From Gemmatimonadales bacterium (GTDB lineage: Bacteria; Gemmatimonadota; Gemmatimonadetes; Longimicrobiales; Gaopeijiaceae), in NCBI GenBank assembly GCA_007695225.1, contig REED01000045.1:24045-88044 (forward strand): a stretch of 64,000 nucleotides of DNA. The letters run 5' to 3'. The translations under genes and the position numbers were made by a program. This document shows positions 52,580-61,698 of the stretch, one piece after another (the first letter of the stretch is position 1; each line of letters begins with the position of its first letter). The notes beneath the pieces were generated by a model that ran no database searches, was not told where the DNA came from, and saw only the letters and a program-made list of their open reading frames with translations.

Positions 52580-54661
52580 ATGTCCCGGTCCTCACCATCG
52601 TTTGCCGGTTTCCCGATCCTCTTCCCGCTCCTGGTCCTCATTCCCCTCATTCTTCCGTCCCTTCTTCCGGCCCAGACCCCCGATGCGTTGTCCCGGGGCT
52701 TGGATGTGGCGCGTTTGGTGGCCGATCCCCCCACGATGGTCCTGCTCCGGGGGGAGGAGGTGCCCCTCCGGGTCCGGGCCCTCGACGCCGCAGGGGAGGA
52801 AGTGGACGCCGTGGTCCGGGTCACCGGCCCCCGCCGGGGGATCCAGGTGACCCCGGAGTCGGTCCGGGGGGTGGAAGTAGGGGAGTGGACGGTGACGGCG
52901 GTGGTGGCGATCCCCCCGGGGGCCCAGGTAGAGCCGCCCAGCCTGGAGATTGCGGTGCTGGTGGAGTTTCCGCCGGTGGTGGAGGTCCGTGTGGAGCCGG
53001 ACCCGGGACGGCTCTACGCCGGAACCACCCTTCGTCACCGGGTGGTGGCCCGTCACGCCGACGGGTCCGAGCGACCCCGCCCTCAGGTGGAGTGGCAAAG
53101 CTCCGATCCCGGCATCGCCGCGGTGGATGCCCGCGGGAACGTGACCGCCAGGGAGTCCGGGAGTGTGAGCATCTCCGCCCGGGTGGAGGGTGCCGAGGGC
53201 TCCATCTCCCATGACGTGGCCTCCTTCCCCGCCACCCGCCTGGAGGTGGAGGGTCCGGAGGAGGGAATCCGTACCGGGGACGCCGTCCCGATCCGGGCCC
53301 GGGCCCTCACCGACGAGGGAGAGGAAGTGGAGGACCTTCCCCTCGCCCTGGCCTATGTCTGGGATGCGGGGGGGCGGGAACTGGTGGCACCGGGAGCGGC
53401 GGCCCAGATCCGGGACGGCTTCTTCACCGCCGAGATTCCGGGGGACTACACCCTCCTGGCGGTGGCTGGGCCCCTCAGCGCCCAGACCTCCCTCGAGGTG
53501 GAGCCCCGGGAGGTGGTGCAGCGGGTCTCCCTCCTGGGGCAGGGCCGGGTGAGCGAATACCACACTTCCGATTTCTGGATCTGGGAGGGGGTGGACGGGC
53601 GGGACTATGCCATCTCAGGGACATGGGGTGCCGACGGCTGGGCGTACCTATGGGACGTGACGGACCCGGGAGCCATGGTGAAGACCGATTCCGTCCAGGT
53701 GGACGCCCGGACGGTGAACGATGTGAAGACCTCCCCGGACGGCCGCTATGCCACCCTGACCCGGGAGGGTGCGTCAGACCGGCGCAACGGCCTGGTGCTC
53801 CTGGATCTGGCTTCGGAACCCGGAAGGATGTCCGTGGCGGCGGTGGTGGATGAGGGCCTCACTGGCGGGGTGCACAACGCCTACCCCACCGACGACTACG
53901 TCTACGCCCTCTCCGGCGGGGAGAAGTACGTCATCATCGACGTCCGGGATCTCCGGAATCCCCGGGTGGTGAGCGAGGTGCAGCACGGGGAGTGCCGGAT
54001 CCACGACGTCTGGGTCCACGCCGGGCTCGCCTACTCGGCCCAGTGGGCCTGCGGCCTCCTCGTCTATGATGTGGGTAACGGCGCGTGGGGCGGGTCACCG
54101 GAGAATCCCGTCTTCGTCTCCCAGTTCCTCACTCCCGGGGGCCGAACCCATGCCGTTTTCCCCTACGTGCAGGAGGAAACCGGGACGGTCTACGTCTACC
54201 TGGGGGACGAGATCATCGGCCGGGACGGAATGGCCTGGGGCGGTCAGCCCGCCGGACCCTATAACCCCGCCACCGAGGAGGAGCCGGTGCCGGAGCAGAC
54301 GGCGGGGTACATCCACATCGTGGATTTCACCGATCCGGCGAATCCCAGGAAGGTGGCCCGGTACCATGTCCCCGAGTATGGTAGTCACAACATCTGGGTG
54401 GAGGACGATGTCCTCTATCAGGCCTATTACGAGGGGGGGCTCCGGGTGGTGGACGTCTCCGGCCGGCTCCAGGGGAACCTGGCGGACCAGGGCCGGGAGA
54501 TGGCCGTGTTCAAGCCCTTCGATCCCTTCGGACACATCCGCAACGCTCCCATGGTATGGAGCGCCATGCCCTTCAAGGGCCGCATCTTCCTCTCGGACCA
54601 CAACTCCGGCCTCTGGTCGGTGGAGTTGGAGCCCCGGGAGGAGAGTCGGCCGGTGAGCTGA
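52580..54661 (+). CDS. Secreted LVIVD beta-propeller protein with Ig-like domains
   Basis: This 693-residue exported protein has a signal peptide (FPILFPLLVLIPLILPSLLP, cut near AQT). The first 300 residues contain Ig-like modules, including a BIG2-type stretch WQSSDPGIAAVDARGNVTAR. The rest is an LVIVD-repeat propeller: YVIIDVRDLRNPRVVSEVQH, GLLVYDVGNGAW, IHIVDFTDPANPRKVARYHV and GLRVVDVSGRL. It probably sits on the outer surface or in the periplasm and binds a ligand or protein. Its stop overlaps the moxR start (TGATG), placing it first in the MoxR operon. ATG 52580 is chosen for its good GGAAGGAG site. Confidence 0.85.
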   Translation: MSRSSPSFAGFPILFPLLVLIPLILPSLLPAQTPDALSRGLDVARLVADPPTMVLLRGEEVPLRVRALDAAGEEVDAVVRVTGPRRGIQVTPESVRGVEVGEWTVTAVVAIPPGAQVEPPSLEIAVLVEFPPVVEVRVEPDPGRLYAGTTLRHRVVARHADGSERPRPQVEWQSSDPGIAAVDARGNVTARESGSVSISARVEGAEGSISHDVASFPATRLEVEGPEEGIRTGDAVPIRARALTDEGEEVEDLPLALAYVWDAGGRELVAPGAAAQIRDGFFTAEIPGDYTLLAVAGPLSAQTSLEVEPREVVQRVSLLGQGRVSEYHTSDFWIWEGVDGRDYAISGTWGADGWAYLWDVTDPGAMVKTDSVQVDARTVNDVKTSPDGRYATLTREGASDRRNGLVLLDLASEPGRMSVAAVVDEGLTGGVHNAYPTDDYVYALSGGEKYVIIDVRDLRNPRVVSEVQHGECRIHDVWVHAGLAYSAQWACGLLVYDVGNGAWGGSPENPVFVSQFLTPGGRTHAVFPYVQEETGTVYVYLGDEIIGRDGMAWGGQPAGPYNPATEEEPVPEQTAGYIHIVDFTDPANPRKVARYHVPEYGSHNIWVEDDVLYQAYYEGGLRVVDVSGRLQGNLADQGREMAVFKPFDPFGHIRNAPMVWSAMPFKGRIFLSDHNSGLWSVELEPREESRPVS

Positions 54662-55701
54662 TGCCGCAGACCATGCCCCAGACCAAGCCGGTAACCGAGG
54701 ACGTGCTGCGGGGGGTGGAGGCCCTCCGGGCCCAGGTGGCCCTCCGGGTGGTAGGCCAGACCGAGGTGGTGGAAGAGGTTCTCCTCTGCCTCCTGGCCGG
54801 AGGCCACGGGCTCCTGGAGGGCCCACCGGGGCTGGCCAAGACCCTCCTGGTGCGGACCCTGGCCCAGGGGATGGACCTGGAATTCCGACGGATCCAGTTC
54901 ACCCCCGACCTCATGCCCGGCGACGTGACAGGGACGGAGGTCATCGAAGAGGATCGCACCACCGGCCGCCGGGCCTTCCGATTTCTTCCCGGGCCGGTCT
55001 TCACCCAGATCCTCCTGGCGGACGAGATCAACCGGGCCCCTCCCAAGACCCAGGCGGCCCTCCTGGAGGCCATGCAGGAGGGGCATGTGACGGCGGCGGG
55101 GGAGACCCGCCCCCTTCCCGCTCCCTTCTTCGTCCTGGCCACCCAGAACCCCATCGAGCAGGAGGGCACCTACCCCCTCCCCGAGGCGCAGCTGGACCGT
55201 TTTCTCCTGAAGATCCGGGTTCCCTACCCCGAGCCCGGGGAGGAGCGGGAGATCCTGGCCGCCACCACCGGAGGCCCGGGAGAGGCGATCCGGCCGGTCC
55301 TGGACGCCCCCCGGATCGCCGCCCTCCGGGAGGCGGTTCGGACCATTCCCGCCTCCGAGGAGATCCTGGATTACGCCGTCCGGCTGGTCCGGGGGACCCG
55401 TCCCGGCGAGGAGGGAGAGGTGGCCGAGATCACCCAGTGGCTCCGGTGGGGCGCCGGGCCCCGGGCGGGACAGGCCATGATCCTGGCGGGGAAGGCCCGG
55501 GCCCTCCTCCGGGGCCGCTTCCACGTCACTCCCGAGGATGTGCAGGGGGTGACCCCCGCCGTCCTTCGCCACCGGATCCACCCGGGCTTCCGGGCGGAGG
55601 CCGAGGGGATGGGGGAGGAGGCCCTCATCCGTCGTCTCCTGGAGGTGGTGCCCTCCCCCCGGGCCGGAAGGGCGTACCCCAACGGGAGTGGGGTGGGGTG
55701 A
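54661..55701 (+). CDS. moxR: MoxR-family AAA ATPase
   Basis: This cytoplasmic AAA+ chaperone-type ATPase has 346 residues. Walker A is LEGPPGLAKTLLVRTLAQGM and Walker B is ILLADEINRAPPKTQAALLE. Sensor 1 is FFVLATQNPIEQEGTYPLPE, with the lid domain following. MoxR proteins act with VWA proteins to mature or remodel partner complexes. The gene is in the standard order with DUF58 and BatA-like genes and overlaps both neighbours (TGATG and GTGA). The ATG at 54661 is the coupled start. Confidence 0.95.
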   Translation: MPQTMPQTKPVTEDVLRGVEALRAQVALRVVGQTEVVEEVLLCLLAGGHGLLEGPPGLAKTLLVRTLAQGMDLEFRRIQFTPDLMPGDVTGTEVIEEDRTTGRRAFRFLPGPVFTQILLADEINRAPPKTQAALLEAMQEGHVTAAGETRPLPAPFFVLATQNPIEQEGTYPLPEAQLDRFLLKIRVPYPEPGEEREILAATTGGPGEAIRPVLDAPRIAALREAVRTIPASEEILDYAVRLVRGTRPGEEGEVAEITQWLRWGAGPRAGQAMILAGKARALLRGRFHVTPEDVQGVTPAVLRHRIHPGFRAEAEGMGEEALIRRLLEVVPSPRAGRAYPNGSGVG

Positions 55702-56597
55702 GGCGCTCGGAGCTCCTTCCCCCGGAGCTCCTGGACGGGCTCCGGGACCTGGACTGGGTGGCCCGGATGGTGGCCCGGGGGCTCGATCCCGGTCTCCACC
55801 GGTCTCCCTTCGCCGGAATGGGGGAGGACTTCGAGCGTCACCGCCCCTATCAGCAGGGGGACGACCTTCGCCACCTGGATTGGCGGGTCATGGCCCGAGC
55901 GGACCGCCTCCATGTCCGCAGGTACCGGGAGACGACCCACCTGAAGGCCATGGTCGTGGTGGACGCTTCCGCCTCCATGGATTTCGCTGGCGAGTCCGGT
56001 GTCTCGAAGGCCCGCTTCGCCATCCTCCTGGCGGCGTCCCTGGGACACCTCATGCATATGGGTGGTGACCATCCGGGGCTGGGAGTCCTGGACTCCGGGG
56101 GATCCAGACTTGCCGCTTCACCCACCGGAGGGCGGGAGGGCCGGGGTCGCTTCCTCCACGCCCTGGAAGGCGTCGCTCCCGGGGGTTCGGGATCGCTGGC
56201 CCCCCTGGTGGCCAGGGCCGGGGGGCAGCTCCGGGGACGGGGACGCCTGGTGGTCCTCAGTGATTTCCTGGAGGACGACGAAGGGGAGGCCCTTGTGGTG
56301 GCCATGGGTCAGAGCGCCTCCGCAGGCCATGAGGTGACCGCGGTCCGGATCCTCACCCCCGAGGAGTTGGGAGCGCGGGGCGGGGGAGAGGGACTCTACC
56401 TGGACCCCGAGGCGCCGTCCCGGAGGATCCCGGGGGCCCCTTCCAGGGACCGGGAGTATCAGCGGAGGCTGGAGGCCTACTACCAGCGCCTCCGGCGGGA
56501 GGCTCGGCGGAAGGGGGTCGCCTGGAGGGAGGCCAGGACCGACGATCCCCTCCTTCCCCTCATCCGGAGATGGGTCCGGGAATCCGCCCGCCCCTGA
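55698..56597 (+). CDS. DUF58 VWA-domain protein
   Basis: This 299-residue partner of MoxR starts at GTG 55698. The DUF58 signature is FERHRPYQQGDDLRHLDWRV, followed by MARADRLHVRRYRETTHLK. A VWA-type metal site follows with a full DxSxS motif, MVVVDASASM. The C-terminal part has LVVLSDFLEDDEGEALV. No membrane segments are visible. It overlaps moxR by GTGA and the BatA-like gene by TGATG, and it is expected to form a complex with MoxR. Confidence 0.94.
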   Translation: MRRSELLPPELLDGLRDLDWVARMVARGLDPGLHRSPFAGMGEDFERHRPYQQGDDLRHLDWRVMARADRLHVRRYRETTHLKAMVVVDASASMDFAGESGVSKARFAILLAASLGHLMHMGGDHPGLGVLDSGGSRLAASPTGGREGRGRFLHALEGVAPGGSGSLAPLVARAGGQLRGRGRLVVLSDFLEDDEGEALVVAMGQSASAGHEVTAVRILTPEELGARGGGEGLYLDPEAPSRRIPGAPSRDREYQRRLEAYYQRLRREARRKGVAWREARTDDPLLPLIRRWVRESARP

Positions 56598-58303
56598 TGG
56601 AATTCCTTCGCCCTGGATTCCTGCTGGCCGGAGGACTCTTCGCCCTTCTTCCCCTGGTCCTCCATCTCCTGGTCCCCCGGACCCGGGAGCGGAGAGTCCT
56701 TCCCACGGTCCGCTTCCTCACCCCGTCGGCCCGGACCCGGATCCGGGTGCAGCGCCGACCCACCGACCTCCGCCTCCTGGCCCTTCGGATGGCCTTCGCG
56801 TTCCTTCTGGGAGCGGCCTTCGCCGGCGTGCATTGGCACGGCTGGGGCGGAGGAGGGACGGCGACCCTCATGGTGGTGGACGGAGGAGAGCGCCTCGGGG
56901 TGGGGTGGCCGGGGGTAAGGGAGGCGGTGTCGGAGCGTTGGAGCCCCGGGGATCCAGTCGTGGTGGTGGATGGAGTGGACGTGGAGGGGGGGGTGCGGGT
57001 TCGACGGGGGGTGCCTTCCGACCCGGAAGAGTTGTTGCGGTTCCTGGAGGACGGGGATGGAGTATCCCCCAATACCCTGGCGGTTCTTCTCCGCGCTTTG
57101 CGAGACGAGGCCGCCGGAGGGAGGTTGGTCCCCGGGGCCCCCGACTCCATCCAGGCCGTCCTCGTGAGCGGAGCCCGGGCGGGTATGTGGCCGCCGGGGC
57201 TCACCCGAGTCCGTCCCCTCCTCTGGCCTGGGTCCGTGGAGTGGATTCCTCCGCGCTTTCCCAATCCCATCCCCGTCCCCTCCGTGGAGGTGGAGGCCGC
57301 CCCCGAGCTGGCGGCGCTCCTGGAGGGGGCCCTGGCGTCGGCAGGCTGGCGGGTCGTCCCCACCCTGGGGGGCGCGGGAGAGGTGGGGACCGTGGGGGGC
57401 GGGACGCGGGACACCGCGTCGGATCAGGTGCCGGACCCGGCGCCGGACACCGAGCCCGACACGGCGCCCGATGCGATCCTCCAGGAGGAGCCGGGGGTGG
57501 GACCGGGGGTGGGACCGGACCTTCGGATCCGGCTGGCCGTCGTTCCCGTACCGCCGGGGGACGATCTCTGGCAGACTCCCGAGGAGAGCGTGGGAGGGGA
57601 AGGGGGCCCAGGAGTTGGGGACGGCGATCGACCTGCCCTTCAGCCCGGGGAGGCGCCCCAGGGGTGGCAAGCCGAAGAAGCGACCCGCGTTCCGGCCCCC
57701 AACTCCACGGAGGTCGTCCTCCCGGATGGACGTCGCTTCAGGGGCTGGGGGCCCAGCGCCCCCGGGACCCCTGGGCCCGGGGCGATGGTACCTCTCTTCA
57801 GGTCCGGAGGCCATCCCGCGGCAGCGGCGCGCCAGGAAGCTTCGCCGGCTGGAGACACGTCGCTCTGCCGCGTGGTGATGCCCCTCGTTCCGGGCGGGGT
57901 GCCAACGGGAGCCGGCGCTACCGGGCTTCCGGACCTCATGGATGGGCTTCTGCGGTGGGGGTGCCCCCTGGTGGACCCGGCACCCCTGGCGCTGGCGGCT
58001 GAGGTGAGGGCCATGCTGGCCCACCCAAGGGGTCCAGACGGGACTCTTGGGGAGAGTTGGAACGTGGGGGGGGAAGAGATTGGGAGGGGGGAGCCGGGAT
58101 CTGGCCCGGTGGCGATTCGGGACATCCGGACTCCGGAGGAGGGGCTGTCCCTTACGCCGGCCCTTCTGGCCCTGGCCCTTCTCCTCCTCCTGGGGGAGAT
58201 CGCGTTGATCCGGGGTCGCAGGGCTCAGCCCCGGGTGATGGAAACCGGCATGGAAAGCAGGATGGAGGAGAGGCGGGGAGAAGATGGAGGAGCACGCCGA
58301 TGA
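56597..58303 (+). CDS. BatA-like membrane protein with degenerate VWA domain
   Basis: The 568-residue protein starts MEFLRPGFLLAGGLFALLPL, the N-terminal two-helix membrane signature of BatA-type proteins (VLHLLVPRTRERRVLPTVRF). The expected VWA metal site is broken: ATLMVVDGGERLG has no DxSxS. A Pro/Asp-rich linker (DPAPDTEPDTAPD) precedes the second half. One membrane helix is near the end (LTPALLALALLLLLGEIALI). It should act in the inner membrane with MoxR/DUF58 as part of an envelope complex. It is coupled by TGATG to the DUF58 gene. Confidence 0.82.
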   Translation: MEFLRPGFLLAGGLFALLPLVLHLLVPRTRERRVLPTVRFLTPSARTRIRVQRRPTDLRLLALRMAFAFLLGAAFAGVHWHGWGGGGTATLMVVDGGERLGVGWPGVREAVSERWSPGDPVVVVDGVDVEGGVRVRRGVPSDPEELLRFLEDGDGVSPNTLAVLLRALRDEAAGGRLVPGAPDSIQAVLVSGARAGMWPPGLTRVRPLLWPGSVEWIPPRFPNPIPVPSVEVEAAPELAALLEGALASAGWRVVPTLGGAGEVGTVGGGTRDTASDQVPDPAPDTEPDTAPDAILQEEPGVGPGVGPDLRIRLAVVPVPPGDDLWQTPEESVGGEGGPGVGDGDRPALQPGEAPQGWQAEEATRVPAPNSTEVVLPDGRRFRGWGPSAPGTPGPGAMVPLFRSGGHPAAAARQEASPAGDTSLCRVVMPLVPGGVPTGAGATGLPDLMDGLLRWGCPLVDPAPLALAAEVRAMLAHPRGPDGTLGESWNVGGEEIGRGEPGSGPVAIRDIRTPEEGLSLTPALLALALLLLLGEIALIRGRRAQPRVMETGMESRMEERRGEDGGARR

Positions 58304-58315
58304 CTCATGAGGGCG

Positions 58316-58367
58316 ATGGCTGACCCAATCGATGGCTGAACCGATGGCTGACCCGATCGATGGCTGA
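58316..58367 (+). promoter_or_regulatory. Repeated ATGGCTGA start sites with two upstream mini-frames
   Basis: Four ATGGCTGA copies (ATG at 58316, 58332, 58344, 58360) occur in a tandem repeat. The first opens a 7-codon frame (MADPIDG, stop 58337-58339). The second and third share a frame of 11 codons (MAEPMADPIDG) that ends at 58367. The fourth is the start of the DUF4175/DUF4159 gene. The second frame's stop lies five bases after that start, so re-initiation after reading the short peptides is possible. Confidence 0.6.
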
Positions 58368-61300
58368 CAAGGCGCGGCCGGATACGGCTTCGCGCCCCCT
58401 GCGGGAATACCTCACGGCGCTGCGGGGGTGCTGGCGTCGTCGTATCCTGGCGTCCGGCGTCGGCTTCGCCGCCGCTGGCGTGGGCGGGAGTCTCCTCCTG
58501 CTGGGCTTCCTCGCCCTGGTTCCAGGGATTCCCCTGGATGCCCGCCCCCTCCTGCGCTGGCTCCCGCTGGGGTTGGGAGGGGGATTCCTCGTGGGAGCCC
58601 TCGTCCGCTCCCTCCGCTCCCCGCAGGCGGAGGAGTTGGCCCTCCAGGCGGAAGCCCGGATCCCTGAGTTGGAGCACCTTCCCCGGACCCTCCTGACCCT
58701 TCCCGCGGATCACCCTCTCCGCCCTCTCCTGGAGGCCCGGTTCCAGCGGGCCCTCCCCGCAGCGCCTCCGGCCCGGGTCTTCCCGGGGGTACCGCGGGGA
58801 CGGCTCCTGGGCTTCCTCTTCCTCTTTCTCCTGGGAGGCTCGGTCACCCTGGCGCACGGCGGCCCATTGGGCGCGTGGAGCGCCTGGAGCGGACAGGTCG
58901 GGGTTCCAGAGGTGACCGCGGGGACGACTCCGGAGGTACTTGGAGTCATGGAGGGAGGATCGGACTCCCTCCTGGATGAGGTGGCCTACCGCCTGATTCC
59001 CCCGGCTTATACCGGGCTCCCCGTCGAGGAGGGACGTGTGGAGGGGGGCATCGAGGCTCTGGCGGGAAGTCGTCTGGAGCTCCGAGGGAAGAACGCCGCT
59101 GCGGGGAGGACTCCGGGCTTACGCGTGGTGAGGGCGGGGGGGGAGGGCCATGCTCCCCAGGTCGTGGAGGAGGGAGACGGCGCCTGGTCCTCGTCCTGGT
59201 CCATCTCCTCCGAGGATCGGGGGGTGGAACTGGTGTTGGCGTGGGAAGGAGAGGAGGAGGGGACGGAGGGGAACGAGGACAGCCGCCTCATCCCCCTCAC
59301 CGTCCTCCTGGATGGGCCTCCCGAGGTGGAACTCCTGGAGCCCGCCCGGGATCTGGTCCTGGCGTCCGGGACCGGTCAGGTCCGCTTCCGGGCACGGGCA
59401 CGGGATCCCTTTGGCGTGGAGGCCTTCCACATGGACTGGGTCCACACCCGGGGGAGCGGGGAGTCCTTCGACTTCCGGGAGGGGGAGTGGCGATGGACCT
59501 CCGTCCGCGAGGATAAAGGGGTCTGGGAGGGCGAACTGCTGGTGGAGTTGGGAGAGGTGGGGCTGGGTCCGGGAGACGTCCTCCATGTCCGGGCACTGGC
59601 CCGGGATGGGAATTCAGCCACGGGGCCCGGCGTGGGCGTCTCCGCCACGCGACAGTTCCGGGTGGTACGGGAGGGGGAGGAGATGGAGGTGGATGCCCTC
59701 GTGGGCTTCCCCCTGGATGTGGACCAGGATCCGATTCTCACCCAGCGCATGGTTCTCCTCCTCACCCTGGACCTGTTGGAGCGATCCCCGGATCTCCCCA
59801 GGGACGAGTTTGACCGGGAGGCATCCCGCATCGCCGCAGAGCAGGCCCGAGTCAAGATCCAACTGGGGGAGCAGGTGTTCTCCAGGGCCACCGGAGGGAT
59901 GGAGCCCATCCTCCTGGGGCAAGGGGCCCACGCACGAGCCGAGCCGGCGGGGGGGACGGGCTCCCCCGGAACCGAGCCGCCGGGGCCTGCCCCGGTGCCG
60001 CAAGGTCCCCCTGTCTCCCGGTATGGCGTCGCCTCCCTCTTCGATCCATCGGCGTCCTCCCGCGAGGCTGGAAGCGGCGACACAGAGGTCCACGACACTG
60101 GGCATGATCCCGATCACCACCACGACCACGTCACTGACCACGAGGCGGACCACGACCACGACCATGGGCCCGGCGACGGCCATGACCACGCCCACGAGGG
60201 AGGGATTCCTCTGGAAATGGGGGCCGGAACAGGATTCGGCACCCACTCGGTCGGCGGGTTGGGAGAGATGCCCCTCGGGTTCGGGTACCTCGAGGAGTTG
60301 GGACACGACCATGACGGTGATCCCATCCTCTCGGTGAGCCGGCCCCTCCTCGAGATCTACAATGAGATGTGGGAGTCGGAGCGGTTCCTCCTGTTGGGGG
60401 ATCCTGCAGCCTCGGTTCCCCATCAGGAGTTCGCCGTGGCGCGGCTGCAGGAGCTGCGGGAGAACCGGAGGGTCTTCCCCCGGGGGCTGGTTCGGGCCCC
60501 TCCCGTGGATGTGGATGGGGTCCGGGGAACCGGCGACGTAGAGGGCGTGCAGCCCGAGGAGCGGTCTCGATGGGAGGGTGGGGACGGGGACGGGGTTCGT
60601 CGGACGAGCGGAGCGCAGGTGAACGCCTTCCTTCAGTCCCTTGGAGAGATGTCGGACGCCGCCCTCGCCACAGGGCTCCACTCTCTGGCCCTGGAGCTCC
60701 TTGCAGATGGCGCCCTGAGCCAGGATCTGGCTGCACTTGGGGTCCAGGCCGCGGATCGGGCCCGTGAGGGAGATCGGGAGGGGACCCGGGTTCGGTTGCT
60801 GGAACTCCGGGGGGGTCTGGATCCGTCGCCGTCCCGGGGAAGAGGGATGGAGCCGCCTCGGCCCGCCACCGCCCTCCAGGCGGCATGGAGTCTGAGCGCG
60901 GACGACCGGACGGTGCAAGGTAGGGGTGTGGCCGGCGGGGCCGGGGTGGGCGAAGGGGTGGCCGCCCCGAGCCTCGCGGATTCTCCGGCAGAGACAACCT
61001 TGGCAGAGGCCCTCCACCAGCCCTTCGTCTTCGCCACCCTCCGGTATCGCTCGGGGAACTGGGACTCTGCGCCTCTCGTGCCCCAGAACCTCATCCACTC
61101 CCTGGCCCAGTATACGGAGGTTCCAGTGGCGTCGGAGGGGGTGGTGGTGGACCTGGCCTCCGACGAGATCTTCCGGTACCCGGTGCTCTACCTCACGGGC
61201 CATCTCCCGGTGCGGTTCTCCGATGCCGAGGCCCGGAATCTCCGGGATTACGTGGAACGGGGGGGGTTCGTGTTCATGGATGACCACAACCATGACATCG

Positions 61301-61632
61301 ACGGCGCCTTCCATCGGACCGCCACGGCGGAGTTGGCACGAATCTTCGGAGACGACGCCCTTGGGCCCCTCCCCAACGACCATGAGCTCTACCGGACCTT
61401 CTTCGACTTCCCCGATGGGCCGCCCACCACGAGCCATGAACTGTCCGGCTGGGGTGACGGTCTCATCCACCCCGAACTCCACGCGGTCCTGATGGACGGT
61501 CGGATCGGGATCCTCTACTCCAACAAGGACTACTCGTCGGAGTGGAGCTACCACGCCGTGAACAAGCGATTCCTGGCCGTGGACAACACCCGATTCGGAG
61601 TGAACATCCTCCTCTACGCCCTCACCCGCTGA
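58360..61632 (+). CDS. DUF4175-like + DUF4159 fusion membrane protein
   Basis: The 1090-residue protein has two N-terminal helices (about 27-85) and a third (LLGFLFLFLLGGSVTLAHGG), as in DUF4175 proteins of MoxR operons. Extracytoplasmic beta-domains then follow. A His/Asp-rich loop lies at about residues 578-613. The final 210 residues are a DUF4159 domain: FATLRYRSGNWDSAPLVPQN, YPVLYLTGHLPVRFSDAEAR, NLRDYVERGGFVFMDDHNHD and SYHAVNKRFLAVDNTRFGVN. DUF4159 usually sits in a separate protein, so this appears to be a fusion. It is the last gene of the five-gene operon. The function of both domains is unknown. Confidence 0.82.
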   Translation: MADKARPDTASRPLREYLTALRGCWRRRILASGVGFAAAGVGGSLLLLGFLALVPGIPLDARPLLRWLPLGLGGGFLVGALVRSLRSPQAEELALQAEARIPELEHLPRTLLTLPADHPLRPLLEARFQRALPAAPPARVFPGVPRGRLLGFLFLFLLGGSVTLAHGGPLGAWSAWSGQVGVPEVTAGTTPEVLGVMEGGSDSLLDEVAYRLIPPAYTGLPVEEGRVEGGIEALAGSRLELRGKNAAAGRTPGLRVVRAGGEGHAPQVVEEGDGAWSSSWSISSEDRGVELVLAWEGEEEGTEGNEDSRLIPLTVLLDGPPEVELLEPARDLVLASGTGQVRFRARARDPFGVEAFHMDWVHTRGSGESFDFREGEWRWTSVREDKGVWEGELLVELGEVGLGPGDVLHVRALARDGNSATGPGVGVSATRQFRVVREGEEMEVDALVGFPLDVDQDPILTQRMVLLLTLDLLERSPDLPRDEFDREASRIAAEQARVKIQLGEQVFSRATGGMEPILLGQGAHARAEPAGGTGSPGTEPPGPAPVPQGPPVSRYGVASLFDPSASSREAGSGDTEVHDTGHDPDHHHDHVTDHEADHDHDHGPGDGHDHAHEGGIPLEMGAGTGFGTHSVGGLGEMPLGFGYLEELGHDHDGDPILSVSRPLLEIYNEMWESERFLLLGDPAASVPHQEFAVARLQELRENRRVFPRGLVRAPPVDVDGVRGTGDVEGVQPEERSRWEGGDGDGVRRTSGAQVNAFLQSLGEMSDAALATGLHSLALELLADGALSQDLAALGVQAADRAREGDREGTRVRLLELRGGLDPSPSRGRGMEPPRPATALQAAWSLSADDRTVQGRGVAGGAGVGEGVAAPSLADSPAETTLAEALHQPFVFATLRYRSGNWDSAPLVPQNLIHSLAQYTEVPVASEGVVVDLASDEIFRYPVLYLTGHLPVRFSDAEARNLRDYVERGGFVFMDDHNHDIDGAFHRTATAELARIFGDDALGPLPNDHELYRTFFDFPDGPPTTSHELSGWGDGLIHPELHAVLMDGRIGILYSNKDYSSEWSYHAVNKRFLAVDNTRFGVNILLYALTR

Positions 61633-61698
61633 CCCCGGGGGGGCTCGGCAGGGCCGTCCGTCAAAGCGGGGTGATCCCTCTACCTCTTCAGGGGCCTT

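Noticed and set aside
59614..61554. Minus-strand frame opposite the DUF4159 protein
   Set aside because: It has no recognisable domain and is a shadow of the DUF4175/DUF4159 coding sequence.
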